In this document: positions 23,443 through 32,524 of the stretch, one piece after another | Position numbering within the stretch: the first letter of the stretch is position 1 | Layout: each line of letters starts with the position of its first letter | DNA from: Phaeobacter gallaeciensis DSM 26640 | GTDB lineage: Bacteria > Pseudomonadota > Alphaproteobacteria > Rhodobacterales > Rhodobacteraceae | Length of the DNA stretch: 64,000 nt | Direction of reading: 5' to 3' | Assembly (NCBI RefSeq): GCF_000511385.1 | Contig: NC_023137.1 | Coordinates: forward strand, 1,123,001 to 1,187,000 | The notes under the pieces: model-generated | Databases searched by the model: none | Seen by the model: the letters and a program-made list of their open reading frames with translations, nothing else | What the model was told of the DNA's origin: nothing | Translations under genes and position numbers: made by a program

Positions 23443-24330
23443 ATGAATCTATCAGGAATCATTGGCTACCCAGTCACACCGTTCAAGGTAGACAGCACCG
23501 GGGTGGATCTTCAAAAACTAGGACATGTTATCGACGTGTTGCTCGAGGCAAAATCTGATGCAATCGCGACTCTGGGAAGCGCAGGGGAGGCCGCTTACTT
23601 AAGCGAAGCGGAATGGAAGCTGGTTGCCGATTTTACGGTCAAGCATGTCGCGGGCCGTGTGCCGGTTGTAATCGGCGTTGCTCAGCTTACCACCGACCAA
23701 GCGGTAAACTATGCGAAGTACGCCCATGAAGTAGGTGCTGACGCACTTATGTTGTCACCGTTCTCATACTACAAACTCAACGAAGATGAGGTGTTCCAAC
23801 ACTATCAGAGTGTGTCGAACGCCACGCCTTTGCCCTTGATGATCTACAACAATCCCGCCACTTGTGGCGTAGATATGTCACCTGAGTTCATGTTGCAGAT
23901 GGTGGAGAAGATCGAGAATGCGACAATGATCAAAGAGAGCACAGGTGACATTCAGAGAATGCACAAGATCTACAAGCTCTCTGACGGACAAGTACCCTTT
24001 TTTAATGGTTGCAACCACATGGCTCTGGAGGCTTTCAATGCTGGCGCAAGTGGCTGGTGCACGGCAGCTCCTTGCCTAATTGGCGATCAACCAAAACAGT
24101 TGTTTGATGCAGTTCAGAGCGGCCAAGGGGACGCTGCGAAAGAGTTGTTTTATCAGCAATTTGACTTCCTCGAATTCATCGTGAAATCAGGATTGGCGGC
24201 GGCGGTAAAAGCCGGATTTTCAATTTTGGGTTCCGACGTTGGAGCGCCAAGGAAACCACTGCTACCCTTGAATGATTCAGCGCAAAAGCAACTGGAAACG
24301 ATGTTGGGTGGCCTCGGGCGCCTTGGCTAA
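23443..24330 (+). CDS. DapA/NanA-family Schiff-base lyase
   Basis: A 295-aa (beta/alpha)8 enzyme of the dihydrodipicolinate synthase superfamily. The start is the ATG (MNLSGIIGYPVTPFK) just after the aldolase stop; the frame upstream is a shadow of that gene. Catalytic Lys is K164 (ATMIKESTGD) and Tyr is Y135 (LMIYNNPATCG). The GTTGE motif reads GSAGEAAYLS. The chromosomal lysine-pathway DapA would normally have GTTGE, so this is more likely a catabolic aldolase or dehydratase (for example of keto-deoxy sugar acids or hydroxyproline derivatives). Cotranscribed with the class II aldolase. Confidence 0.88.
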   Translation: MNLSGIIGYPVTPFKVDSTGVDLQKLGHVIDVLLEAKSDAIATLGSAGEAAYLSEAEWKLVADFTVKHVAGRVPVVIGVAQLTTDQAVNYAKYAHEVGADALMLSPFSYYKLNEDEVFQHYQSVSNATPLPLMIYNNPATCGVDMSPEFMLQMVEKIENATMIKESTGDIQRMHKIYKLSDGQVPFFNGCNHMALEAFNAGASGWCTAAPCLIGDQPKQLFDAVQSGQGDAAKELFYQQFDFLEFIVKSGLAAAVKAGFSILGSDVGAPRKPLLPLNDSAQKQLETMLGGLGRLG

Positions 24331-24410
24331 TCCACTCGACAAAGATGCGCAGCGGTGTGTTGAAACGACGGACTGCTGCCACCTTTGTGCTGAATGACGC
24401 AGGTGTAACA

Positions 24411-24668
24411 ATGACAGAGATTGCCGATTCCAAATCAATCATGGGTCTTCTAGCAGAAGCCGGCGATGCCGGACTCACGGGACAGGAGCTCAAGCGCTTG
24501 ACTCAAATGAATGATGAAGAATTCACCAATGAAAGTGAGAAACTCTGGATGCGTCAACGGCTGACGGGGATACGTGAAAACGGCTGCTGCGGAAGAGGTT
24601 GCGGGTTCATGTGTGTTTCTTACATGGAGCTTGATCAGGTTTGGCACTTGAATGAGTTCCAACGATGA
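24411..24668 (+). CDS. Cys-rich 85-aa protein with possible winged helix
   Basis: MTEIADSKSIMGLLAEAG starts an 85-residue protein with a short helix-turn-helix-like part (DAGLTGQELKRLTQM) and a tight cysteine cluster ENGCCGRGCGFMCVSYM. The frame is open 22 codons further upstream. A small winged helix with clustered Cys is reminiscent of FeoC-like Fe-S regulators, but the spacing is not one I can match. It lies between the lyase and the FNT transporter genes on the same strand. Possibly a redox or metal-sensing partner; unknown. Confidence 0.55.
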   Translation: MTEIADSKSIMGLLAEAGDAGLTGQELKRLTQMNDEEFTNESEKLWMRQRLTGIRENGCCGRGCGFMCVSYMELDQVWHLNEFQR

Positions 24669-24745
24669 ACACCCGTTCGATCACTGCCTATGAGAAGTAT
24701 CTGCGCTCATCGTCAAAACACTCCGCACGGTCAAAGGCTTAGATC

Positions 24746-25582
24746 ATGAATTATCTAACTTCGATTACAAATTTTTCGGATACAGCACACTCCAAGCGGT
24801 TTCTTCTGGAAAACCAGCCGATGGAATTTTTTGCACTTGCAATGATGGCGGGTGCCTATGTTGGTCTTGGTATCTTGTTGATTTTTTCCGTGGGTCAGGG
24901 TGTCAGTGAAAGCATTCGTCCCATTGTCATGGGGGCCAGTTTTGGGATCGCTCTGATGTTGGTGATCTTTGCAGGTTCCGAACTTTTTACTGGTCATACT
25001 ATGTATATGACGATCGGGGCCTTAACCGGCAGAACTAGCATAAAGGACTTAGCAAAGTGTTGGTCCGTGAGTTGGTGCGGAAACCTCATTGGAGCATTAT
25101 TCTTAGCCGTTTTGTTCGTCTATGGCGGCGGTGGACGCGTTCTTGGTTCCGATGACAGCAACTTGGTTCTCGACATCGCTGAAAAGAAGATGGCTGCCGA
25201 TGCGTTGGCGTTGTTTCTAAACGGAATCTTGTGCAATTGGCTTGTGTGCCTCGCTATCTGGACAAGCTCGCGTGTGAAGAGCGACACAGCCAAAATCGCA
25301 CTGATCTGGTTCTGCCTGTATGCTTTTATCGCGGCTGGCTTTGAACACAGCGTTGCAAACATGACCGTTTTTTCAGTGGCTCTCTTATCTGAGCAGAATG
25401 AAGCCATCAGCCTCTTGGGCGCGCTTCGTAACCTTGCTTTTGTCAGTGCTGGTAACGCCGTAGCTGGAGCGGGCATTATGGGATTGGGCTATTGGATTGC
25501 CGCAGGTTCCCCACACTTGTTAAATGAAGCACGAGCCCAATCTTGCACTGCAAAGATCGAAGATAGACAATCAGATCTGTGA
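24746..25582 (+). CDS. Formate/nitrite transporter family protein (second copy)
   Basis: A 278-aa FNT channel, clearly paralogous to the one at 18326: shared runs such as GILLIFSVGQGV, PIVMGASFGIAL, FTGHTMYMT, LCNWLVCLA and AGFEHSVANMTVFSVALLS. Base composition is AT-richer than that of the first copy, so it was probably acquired rather than duplicated in place. The nearby remnant of a uroporphyrinogen methyltransferase (siroheme/heme d1 pathway) hints that it once belonged to a nitrite utilisation cluster. Confidence 0.85.
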   Translation: MNYLTSITNFSDTAHSKRFLLENQPMEFFALAMMAGAYVGLGILLIFSVGQGVSESIRPIVMGASFGIALMLVIFAGSELFTGHTMYMTIGALTGRTSIKDLAKCWSVSWCGNLIGALFLAVLFVYGGGGRVLGSDDSNLVLDIAEKKMAADALALFLNGILCNWLVCLAIWTSSRVKSDTAKIALIWFCLYAFIAAGFEHSVANMTVFSVALLSEQNEAISLLGALRNLAFVSAGNAVAGAGIMGLGYWIAAGSPHLLNEARAQSCTAKIEDRQSDL

Positions 25583-25708
25583 TTTGGCCGAACAAGCGTT
25601 TCATTTAGGTGGTACTGAGCATTTCTCAGAACAAAAACTCTCAACCCTTGACTTGAGCCCCGAGTTTCCTCCATCTCACGGAGAGTCCTTGGTTTTGGTT
25701 TGATGACC

Positions 25709-25850
25709 TTACGCGGCCAGTTTGTCTATGTTCATTTTCTCTGCCAATTCCATCGGTTTCAGGTTGCCCAACGCCGAATGTGGTCTTTGATAGTTGTAAT
25801 CCTCCTGCCATGCTTCCAGCGTTTCTTGCCGATCTGACATCGCCTGCTTG
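25709..25850 (-). pseudogene. Remnant of an IS3-family transposase C-terminus
   Basis: Minus-strand reading ends with SDRQETLEAWQEDYNYQRPH, SALGNLKPMELAEKMN and a TAA at 25709-25711. The YNYQRPHSALG motif is the classic end of IS3-family OrfB. Upstream of about 25850 the similarity stops at the cobA promoter region. It differs from the other IS3 copies in the window. A possible terminal repeat begins near 25654. Confidence 0.65.
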
Positions 25851-25897
25851 CTGGCACGGCGCCCATTTCCGCAGGCCGCAGAATAGGAAGACTTCGA

Positions 25898-26448
25898 ATG
25901 ACAGACGCTCCAGCAACTCAAAAAGCACCAGGCTCGCTTGACCTGGTGGGCGCCGGCCCCGGCGCACGCGACCTGCTGACGTTCCGCGCGATGCAAAGGC
26001 TGCAGCAGGCCGATACGGTTTTCTATGACCGTCTGGTTGATGAAGAGGTTCTGGAACTGGCCCCGCCCGCGGCTAAACGGGTCTTCGTCGGCAAACACGT
26101 TGGGGCCCACGCCTGGCCGCAGGACAAGATCAACGCGGTGATCGTGGCTGAGACGCTGAAAGGCCGCCGGGTTGTGCGCCTCAAATCGGGTGACCCCGGT
26201 ATCTTTGGCCGCGTTGCCGAAGAATTGGCCGCCGCCCGCGCGGCCGGCATAGAGGCCGAGGTTGTTCCCGGGGTCACGGCCGCCTGCGCCGCCGCCGCGC
26301 AGACAGGTATTCCGCTGACCGAACATGGCGTGTCGGACATACTTGTGCTGACCACAGCCAAATGCAAGGCCGACGACCCTCTTCCCGACTGTGCTCTCTA
26401 TGCAAAGCCAGGAACCACGATTGTCATTTACATGGCCGTCAGGCAGGC
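25898..26448 (+). pseudogene. cobA: 5' part of uroporphyrinogen-III C-methyltransferase, cut by an IS
   Basis: The first ~184 codons of a SUMT (CobA/NirE type), the SAM-dependent enzyme making precorrin-2 for siroheme, cobalamin or heme d1. Family motifs: LDLVGAGPGARDLLTFRA, DTVFYDRLVD, VVRLKSGDPGIFGR, EVVPGVTAACAAAA and ILVLTTAKCK. Sequence is replaced after ~26448 by the IS right end; the frame reads 10 more codons into the element. The rest of the gene (about 75 residues in a normal 260-aa enzyme) is not on the other side of the element, so a deletion accompanied the insertion. Confidence 0.85.
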
Positions 26449-26488
26449 TGGAGATCGTCCCGTTTCCCGGACAGTTTGATTATTGACC

Positions 26489-27388
26489 CTATGCTGCACT
26501 TTTCCAAGTCATGGTTTCATACGCTTGCGCGGGGGTTTGGTAGCCGATGGCTAAATGCCGCCTCTGACGGTTGTAGAAGACCTCAATGTATTCGAAGATC
26601 GCAGCCTTTGCCTAGGCGCGCGTTTTGAATCGCTCCCGGTGAACCAGTTCCTTTTTCAGTGATGCGAAGAAACTTTCCATTGGAGCGTTATCCAGGCATT
26701 CGCCCGTACGGCTCATGGATTGCGTGATGCGTGCCGCCCCGAGCAGTTTGCGGTATTCGCTGCCTGCGTATTGCACGCCGCGATCTGAATGATGAATGAG
26801 ACCAGGCACCGGTCCGCGGCGCCCCAGAGCCATGTTCAGGGCATCACAGCACAGTTCGGATCGCAGATGATCGTCCATTGCCCAGCCCACGATTTCGCGC
26901 GTGGCCATGTCCTTGATGGCAGCAACGTAGAGCCATCCTTCTTTCGTATCGACGTAGGTAATGTCAGTGAGCCAAACCCGGTTCTGACCGGTGCAAGCGA
27001 ACCGTTGTTCCAGTAGGTTTGGCGAGGGTTTGAGGCTGTGATTGCTGTCTGTGGTGCACGGCTTTCGGCGCTTGCACGGGCGAGGCGTGACATTGTTTTC
27101 CCGCATTATTCTGGCCACGCGCCGCTCCGAAACGTCCTCGCCATCGGCTTTCAGATCCTGGTGGACCCGCTTTGACCCATACCGTTTTTTGCTTTGAGAA
27201 AACGCCTCTTTAATCTTTGGAAGCAACTCGGCGTCCCGGTCGGTACGTAGCTTGTGCCGCTGATCTCGAGCAAGTTGTGACTGGACAAAGCCGTAAAACC
27301 AGCTGCGCGCAACACCAACAAGGCGACAGAGCTGAACGATCGGGTAAACAGTCTTGTGGGCAGCGACGAAAGCACGTTTCGCGTTCAT
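26489..27388 (-). pseudogene. IS3-family transposase OrfB with an internal TAG
   Basis: DDE integrase of the IS3 family, starting MNAKRAFVAAHKTVYPIVQL. The first Asp is in VWLTDITYVDTKEGW, the second in IHHSDRGVQYAGSEY, and the Glu in NAPMESFFASLKKEL. An in-frame TAG (26612-26614) after RERFKTRA interrupts it; beyond it the frame goes on for 40 residues (AKAAIFEYIEVFYN) to the normal end. The TAG probably arose from a Gln CAG codon. The core catalytic triad precedes the stop, but the usual C-terminal YNxxRxH part is lost. Confidence 0.85.
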
Positions 27389-27683
27389 GTTTTCGCTGCC
27401 CTTGAGGAGAAAAAAAAGCGGAAGCTCTCTCGAGGGTCTCATTTTCCAGCTTCAAGCGTTTGTTTTCCTTGCGCAGACGATCCAGTTCCGCCGCATCCGC
27501 CTGTTGCCTGCGCAATGCCGCCATCGATCCTGCCGCTTCGATCTCCAAGCGCCAGGTTTTCAGCTGCGAACTCGTCACACCCAGTTCCCTGGCCACGCCG
27601 GTTTGTGTGGCACCAGGCGTATAAAGCCGACCAACAGCTGCGGCTTTGAATTCATCTGTGAACGTTCGTCGCGATTGTCCCAT
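27385..27683 (-). pseudogene. IS3-family OrfA with 3' frameshift
   Basis: HTH transposase subunit, starting MGQSRRTFTDEFKAAAVG, with a leucine-zipper-like part (ELDRLRKENKRLKLEN). Compared with the copy at 50377, the T-run near the end is altered (eight T plus CTCC instead of seven T plus GCC, two bases longer). The frame therefore runs on into orfB out of phase for about 60 codons. The T-run is also where a programmed frameshift could join OrfA and OrfB. Confidence 0.75.
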
Positions 27684-27746
27684 TCCATGCTCCCTTCCTG
27701 GACAGGGGTACTTTACCCCGGTGTCCGGGAACAGGAACGAAGTTCA

Positions 27747-28121
27747 GCTTCGCCACTGGTGGAACAGGAGGCGCGAGCAGGGATGTTGGAGACACGAAGA
27801 AGGAAAGGTTTTGCCATCTAGACATCAATAAGCCATTGATTTTATGCCCGTGGAAAGCCCACACTCGCGCCAGTCTTTCACTTTTTCGACTCTTAGGTTT
27901 TCCTCTGGGTAGGGAACTGGGATCGGTCTTGCTCACATCACTTGCAGTTTGTTCAACCGCCGCGAGCAAGATCTTTGTGAACGAGGCTGAGCGGCTAATT
28001 GTTAGCATCAACAGGCAGGATATTTCTGCAACACCTGTTCAATGACCAGTCTTACACGGTACAAATGAAACAGCGGCCGTAACCTCCGGTCCAAGATGCA
28101 TAGCATTCCGGAACGCAAAGC
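27747..28121. other. Region without a supported gene
   Basis: Between the IS left end and the LysR-receiver gene. Open frames on both strands are short and without known motifs; it presumably holds the promoter of the gene at 28122. It is not the missing part of the interrupted cobA gene. Confidence 0.5.
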
Positions 28122-28931
28122 ATGAAACAGCTCAAACGCCATTTGCCGCCTCTGACTTCTCTACTTGCGTTTGAAGCTGCTGCCCGCCTAGGCGGTTTTA
28201 CCGCTGCGGCGGAAGAGTTGAACGTCTCCCGAGAGGCTGTCAGTCGACAGATCCGGACACTGGAAAGCCATCTTAGAATTTCTCTGTTTGAGAGGGACGC
28301 GAACCGGGCGCTCATGGGAGCGGCCGGAGCACGTTTCTTTGCAACGGTGTCACCCAATCTTACCGCAATTGCAGTTGCGGCCAGGGAATTGGCCGGAGAA
28401 ATCGGCAATAGCCCCGACCTGGACGGCGCGGCCCCTCCGGGAGATGATGAGGAGCTGCCGTCGCTTCTTGTGGTTGATGACACACCTCAGAACATTCACC
28501 ACTTGCACGGCCTGCTGAGGGACGCTTACCGGATCATTCCGCAAACCTCCGGCAAAGCAGCCCTGTCTTTTCTCGCGGGGGAGTTGGCAGACCTGGTTCT
28601 ACTGGATATCCGGATGCCGGATATGGATGGCTACGAGGTCTGCCGGCAAATCAAATCCACGGCCAGCCTTGCTGATGTACCGGTGATATTCCTGACCAGT
28701 TTCGATGATCCGATGGATGAAACCAAAGGCCTGGAAATGGGCGCTTGCGACTTTATCACCCGGCCCATCGTTCCCGCCGTTCTGCGCGCTAGGATCCGCA
28801 GCCATATTGAACTGCGCCAGGCAAAAACGGCCTTGGAAAAACTGCTGGCGCGGCGGGCAGACCGGCTCGAGAAAGCCGAGCAGCTTCTGGCCCGGATGTG
28901 TTCAGATATCGGACAGTTTCAGTCCTCGTGA
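28122..28931 (+). CDS. LysR-type HTH fused to a response-regulator receiver
   Basis: A 269-aa protein of unusual build. Residues ~9-68 are a LysR-type helix-turn-helix ([20 protein letters not shown], then [19 protein letters not shown]). The normal LysR effector domain is missing. After a ~35-residue linker comes a receiver domain (~114-230) with acidic D119/D120, phospho-acceptor D162 ([14 protein letters not shown]) and T192. The conserved Lys is Arg here (R214, FITRPI). A C-terminal coiled coil of ~35 residues follows. It is convergent with a hybrid kinase gene, overlapping it by 13 bases, so it is the likely final acceptor of that phosphorelay. I know no common family with this order. 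Confidence 0.85.
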   Translation: MKQLKRHLPPLTSLLAFEAAARLGGFTAAAEELNVSREAVSRQIRTLESHLRISLFERDANRALMGAAGARFFATVSPNLTAIAVAARELAGEIGNSPDLDGAAPPGDDEELPSLLVVDDTPQNIHHLHGLLRDAYRIIPQTSGKAALSFLAGELADLVLLDIRMPDMDGYEVCRQIKSTASLADVPVIFLTSFDDPMDETKGLEMGACDFITRPIVPAVLRARIRSHIELRQAKTALEKLLARRADRLEKAEQLLARMCSDIGQFQSS

Positions 28932-31615
28932 AGCCAACCCGCGAGCTGTTCCAAAATTTGATCAGCCATTTCAAAGTCCAGCACTTTCAAGGCCGCCCCA
29001 AGGCTTTGAAGTGCCGCCTTGGCAGATTCCGGAAGATCTCCTGATCCTGTTTTCTGTACTTCTTCAAGGGCCTGAAGGTCACGGTTACTGACAAGTGCGC
29101 TAATCCTATTCAGCCTGCCGGGAGTAAGCGGCAATTCATGTTCAGAAATAGGGCTGCATGCGTCGAACTGCGCAAGCATCTGGGATAGGGCCTGCTCCAC
29201 TGTTTCGATAGAGGTGTTTCCTTTCTCAGCGCTTGCAGCAAGTTCCGCCAACCTGTCGGCCCCCACCGTGCCGGCCCCCCCTTTAATGACATGAAGGAGA
29301 TTGGCCACGCCCGGGCCTTCCGGCCCGTCAGCCTGAGTCGCCAGACCTACGGACCATTCACGCACACTGGCATGAAACCGGCGCAGGGAAGCTTCATAGT
29401 GCCGCTGGTTGCCGCCCGCGTAAAACAGCCCCTTTTCCTGATCGATTCCCGGCAACCGATTGTTACCGCAAAGCCCGGCCAGAAGGCTGCGAAGCTGTGA
29501 CGGATCGATCGGCTTAGGGATAAACCCGGCAAAGCCGGCAGCTGTGCAGCGCTCGGCTTCTTCCTGGGTGGCATTGGCCGTTGCGGCGACAACTGGGGCC
29601 AAACTTGCCTGATACTTGCTCTGAAGATTTTTCAGAGCGCGGTATCCATCCATCAGGGGCATATGCAGATCCATCAAAATCACGCCGGGCATCGCCTCTG
29701 CGGTTTGTTCCATTGCCTCGAGACCGTTCGTCGCTGTGCGCACCGTGGCGCCAAGTGTTTCCACCAGCGAAACAAAGACGGCCAGATTGACAGGGTTGTC
29801 CTCCACCACCAGCACATCCAGACCTGCAAGGATGTCGTCCTTTGGCGGTTTCGAGTTACCGCCGGTTTGCAATTCCAAAACAACTGCGGCCAATTCCCTA
29901 TGGGTGATTGGGAAAGCAAGACGTTTGCTTTCCATGCTGCCCGAAGACTGCATAAAAAATGTTGCATGGGCCGCTGTGACGGTGACCGTGACCGGCGGTA
30001 TTGGACCGGCGATGATTGCCGCCGCCCGGTTTGCCATTATCTGAAGCTGCCGGACCGGTCCCTCCGTGCCCTCAACCTTGATCAGATCCGCGGTTTCGCT
30101 TTGCTGCGGCGCGGCCCGGGTTGGCGGGTGCAGAAGGATCGCAAACTCAGCCCCCCTGCCAGGCTCACTTTCCACCAGAAGCTTACCGTGCATCCTGTCC
30201 GCAAGCCTTTGGGCAATGGACAGGCCAAGTCCGGTGCCCCCGTACTGGCGGGTGGTTGAACTGTCGGCTTGCCCAAAAGCTTTGAAGATGCTTTCGATCT
30301 GGTCCGGGGAGATCCCAATCCCGGTGTCTATCACGCCCAGGCGCAGAGCGCCGTCGTGATATGCAGCCAGCAGGCGGATCTCGCCCTCTTTCGTGAATTT
30401 CACCGCGTTTGAGACAAAGTTGACCATAATCTGCCGCAGGCGCAGAGGGTCCGCACAAACCTCTTCTGGCAGATCCGGAGCATAATCCCAGGTTAGTAGC
30501 ACTGGTTTGCCAGCCATCAGCGCTCTTGTCTGTATCAGCACATCGTCCAGAAGATCATCAAGACGGAACCAGACCTGCTCCAGAACCAACTCTCCGGCCT
30601 CGATCTTGGAGAGATCCAAAATACTGTCGATGTTCTCCGACAGCTGGACGGCAGCAGCCCTCAGATCGGTCAGGTTGCGCGTATTTGTGTTGCTTTGACC
30701 TTCCCGCAGAAGAATGCCGGACAATCCGATAATCGCATTGAGCGGTGTACGCAGCTCATGGCTCATGTTGGCAAGAAAGATTGACTTTGCCTGGGAGGCT
30801 TCGACTGCTTCGTTGCGCGCCACCAGCAGTTCGCGAGTACGCTCATCCACAAGCTCCTGCAGATTATCACGGCTGGCCTCAAGTTCAGTCACCGTGCGCC
30901 GGAATGCACGGGCCAGACGAGAAATCTCATCCTGCCTGTTTACATCGAACATTCGCTGGTCGCGCCCTTTCAGCCGGAAAGAGTACCCATCACGCACCCT
31001 GAGAGCAGCCGCCTGAAGCCGGGCAAGAGGGCGGATAACAATCAATTGCACAATCAGGAAAATAACAGCCGTCACCAGCAGGGTCTGCAGAATGCTTGAG
31101 CCAAGCACGGCATAGCTGCGGGCAACCATATCTTCCTGTACCGGGCGAAAAGATAGCTCCAGCACCAGTCGGCCGATCTCACTGCCGTCGCGCGGGTTGG
31201 TCAATACGTATGAAATCTCCTCTGCCTGGCTGCCTGGCTGAAACAGAATGATCAGCCAGGGCGGCGCGGGCGGTGGCTGGCGCGATACGGACAAGTCGAT
31301 CAAGCCACTGCTGTCACGTTGCGCCTCGGTCAGAAGCGGATCTTCAATACGTGCGCTCAGGATCACCGGATCTTCGAGCAGGCCGTTCAGAATGGCGCGG
31401 ACGGCAGGAACATCCACCTCCCAATAGGCGCCGGCAATCTGCGGCAGCGTTGCTTGAATGATCCGCTCGGCATTTAGGCGCGCCGCACCAATTCTGAGGG
31501 AATGATCCGCCAGCAGCGTATACAACCCAAGAAACAGGCCGGATAAAATCCCTAGCAGCGCAGTTGCAAGCGCAATCTTACGTGTGATGCCGGAGGGTTT
31601 GAGCTTCACTCTCAT
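28919..31615 (-). CDS. Membrane hybrid histidine kinase with receiver and HPt domains
   Basis: An 898-aa phosphorelay kinase. Two membrane helices (~13-36, ~172-194) enclose a periplasmic sensor of ~135 residues; HAMP (~192-245) and a coiled coil follow. HisKA has H286 ([18 protein letters not shown]). The ATPase shows [16 protein letters not shown] and GGTGLGLSI. Residues ~500-590 look like a decayed receiver, then a good receiver with D649 ([13 protein letters not shown]) and an HPt with H775 ([14 protein letters not shown]). The chain H-D-H is complete, needing only an external receiver, supplied by the LysR-receiver gene. It overlaps the upstream binding-protein gene by four bases, so that protein is probably the ligand sensor. 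Confidence 0.9.
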   Translation of the reverse strand: MRVKLKPSGITRKIALATALLGILSGLFLGLYTLLADHSLRIGAARLNAERIIQATLPQIAGAYWEVDVPAVRAILNGLLEDPVILSARIEDPLLTEAQRDSSGLIDLSVSRQPPPAPPWLIILFQPGSQAEEISYVLTNPRDGSEIGRLVLELSFRPVQEDMVARSYAVLGSSILQTLLVTAVIFLIVQLIVIRPLARLQAAALRVRDGYSFRLKGRDQRMFDVNRQDEISRLARAFRRTVTELEASRDNLQELVDERTRELLVARNEAVEASQAKSIFLANMSHELRTPLNAIIGLSGILLREGQSNTNTRNLTDLRAAAVQLSENIDSILDLSKIEAGELVLEQVWFRLDDLLDDVLIQTRALMAGKPVLLTWDYAPDLPEEVCADPLRLRQIMVNFVSNAVKFTKEGEIRLLAAYHDGALRLGVIDTGIGISPDQIESIFKAFGQADSSTTRQYGGTGLGLSIAQRLADRMHGKLLVESEPGRGAEFAILLHPPTRAAPQQSETADLIKVEGTEGPVRQLQIMANRAAAIIAGPIPPVTVTVTAAHATFFMQSSGSMESKRLAFPITHRELAAVVLELQTGGNSKPPKDDILAGLDVLVVEDNPVNLAVFVSLVETLGATVRTATNGLEAMEQTAEAMPGVILMDLHMPLMDGYRALKNLQSKYQASLAPVVAATANATQEEAERCTAAGFAGFIPKPIDPSQLRSLLAGLCGNNRLPGIDQEKGLFYAGGNQRHYEASLRRFHASVREWSVGLATQADGPEGPGVANLLHVIKGGAGTVGADRLAELAASAEKGNTSIETVEQALSQMLAQFDACSPISEHELPLTPGRLNRISALVSNRDLQALEEVQKTGSGDLPESAKAALQSLGAALKVLDFEMADQILEQLAGWLHED

Positions 31616-32355
31616 CGTGAGAAAAAATGGCGCAGGTACTCGGGCGGGATACGGTTTGCCTGCATCCTTTCCAGTTCCGCCTGCAGGCGGCGGGCCATAT
31701 CATCGCCTTCCGGTGAGCGGTGGAAGCCGATATAGCGGGCGTGTTCCGCCAAAGGGGTCGGCAGAAACTTCAGTTTGTCCAGCGCATTCAGTTCACTGGC
31801 CACATAATGCAGTGTCTCGTAGCCGCCGACAATCAGATCAGAACGGCCGAGAAGCAGCTTGCGCAGATTAGTGAAATCATCCAGCGAGGCTTCGCGTTGC
31901 AGCGGCTGATAATGATCGAAGCGCGCTTCGTATGTGAACCCCGAAACCACACCTACAACGAGGCCGTCCAGGTCCGAAAGCGTATGGACATCCTGGATCG
32001 GGGAATCTTTCAAAGTCACAAAAACAGTGCGCGTGCGGCGCAGGGGCCCGACCATGTTCCATTTCTGAAACCGCTCAGGCGTGGGCGCCAGCTGAAACAC
32101 GGCATCAAGCTGACCGGTCTCGAAATCCAGCAAGGCGCGCTTCCAGGGCAGCGGCCTGTGGTCCAGCGTGACCCCGATCTGTTCTGCAGCCTCATTCAGG
32201 ATCTGCACATCAATGCCCGAATATTCGCCTTCGATTGAGTAGTTGAAGGGTGCAAAGCCTTCCATGGATCCGACCACCCAGGTTTCTGCCTGGACGGGGC
32301 GCATCATAATGCCAAGCAGGCAGATAGCCGTCACGATCTGCAAGAACCGGTTCAT
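31612..32355 (-). CDS. Periplasmic solute-binding protein, likely kinase co-sensor
   Basis: A 247-aa type-II periplasmic binding protein (SBP_bac_3, polar amino-acid class) with signal peptide ending RPVQAE. Features: [48 protein letters not shown] and [15 protein letters not shown]. No transporter membrane genes follow it. Instead it overlaps the hybrid kinase start (ATGA), so it most likely presents a ligand to the kinase sensor domain, as free binding proteins do in several chemosensory systems. A divergent ABC transporter for a similar solute starts 170 bases away. Confidence 0.85.
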   Translation of the reverse strand: MNRFLQIVTAICLLGIMMRPVQAETWVVGSMEGFAPFNYSIEGEYSGIDVQILNEAAEQIGVTLDHRPLPWKRALLDFETGQLDAVFQLAPTPERFQKWNMVGPLRRTRTVFVTLKDSPIQDVHTLSDLDGLVVGVVSGFTYEARFDHYQPLQREASLDDFTNLRKLLLGRSDLIVGGYETLHYVASELNALDKLKFLPTPLAEHARYIGFHRSPEGDDMARRLQAELERMQANRIPPEYLRHFFSR

Positions 32356-32432
32356 CAGTCATCCATCGCTGGTTACGCGCTAGTGCCAGAGTATCCGTGT
32401 GCGCATAGGCCAGGCAAGCAGGCAGCCTGTCA

Positions 32433-32461
32433 AAAAAGTTCCGGTGACAGGGGAACTTTTT
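32433..32461. promoter_or_regulatory. Long inverted repeat between sensor and transporter genes
   Basis: AAAAAGTTCC (32433-32442) and GGAACTTTTT (32452-32461) form a perfect 10-base inverted repeat with a 9-base spacer. It may be an operator or a terminator/attenuator hairpin; T-runs occur on both sides. Confidence 0.5.
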
Positions 32462-32475
32462 CGTCTCTCACGCTG

Positions 32476-32492
32476 AACAGCTCCCAGCTGTT
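32476..32492. promoter_or_regulatory. Palindrome near the ABC transporter start
   Basis: AACAGCT-CCC-AGCTGTT, perfect seven-base arms, 33 bases before the binding-protein start. It is a candidate operator for the LysR-receiver protein or the LysR gene at 35900. Confidence 0.5.
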
Positions 32493-32524
32493 AACCATCC
32501 GGCAGACGAGAAAGGGAGAGAAAC

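Larger units (their letters stand above)
26449..27746 (-). mobile_element. IS3-family element, near-complete but disabled copy
   Basis: About 1.3 kb. Left end (27746 inward on the minus strand) begins TGAACTTCGTTCCTGTTCCC; the proposed right end at 26449 begins TGGAGATCGTCCCGTTTCCC, giving imperfect inverted repeats that share TTCCCGGACA. It contains orfA and orfB on the minus strand. No direct target repeat is visible (AGGC on one side, GCTT on the other), consistent with a deletion next to it. Both reading frames carry inactivating changes. Sequence is nearly identical to the truncated copy at 50314. Confidence 0.85.
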
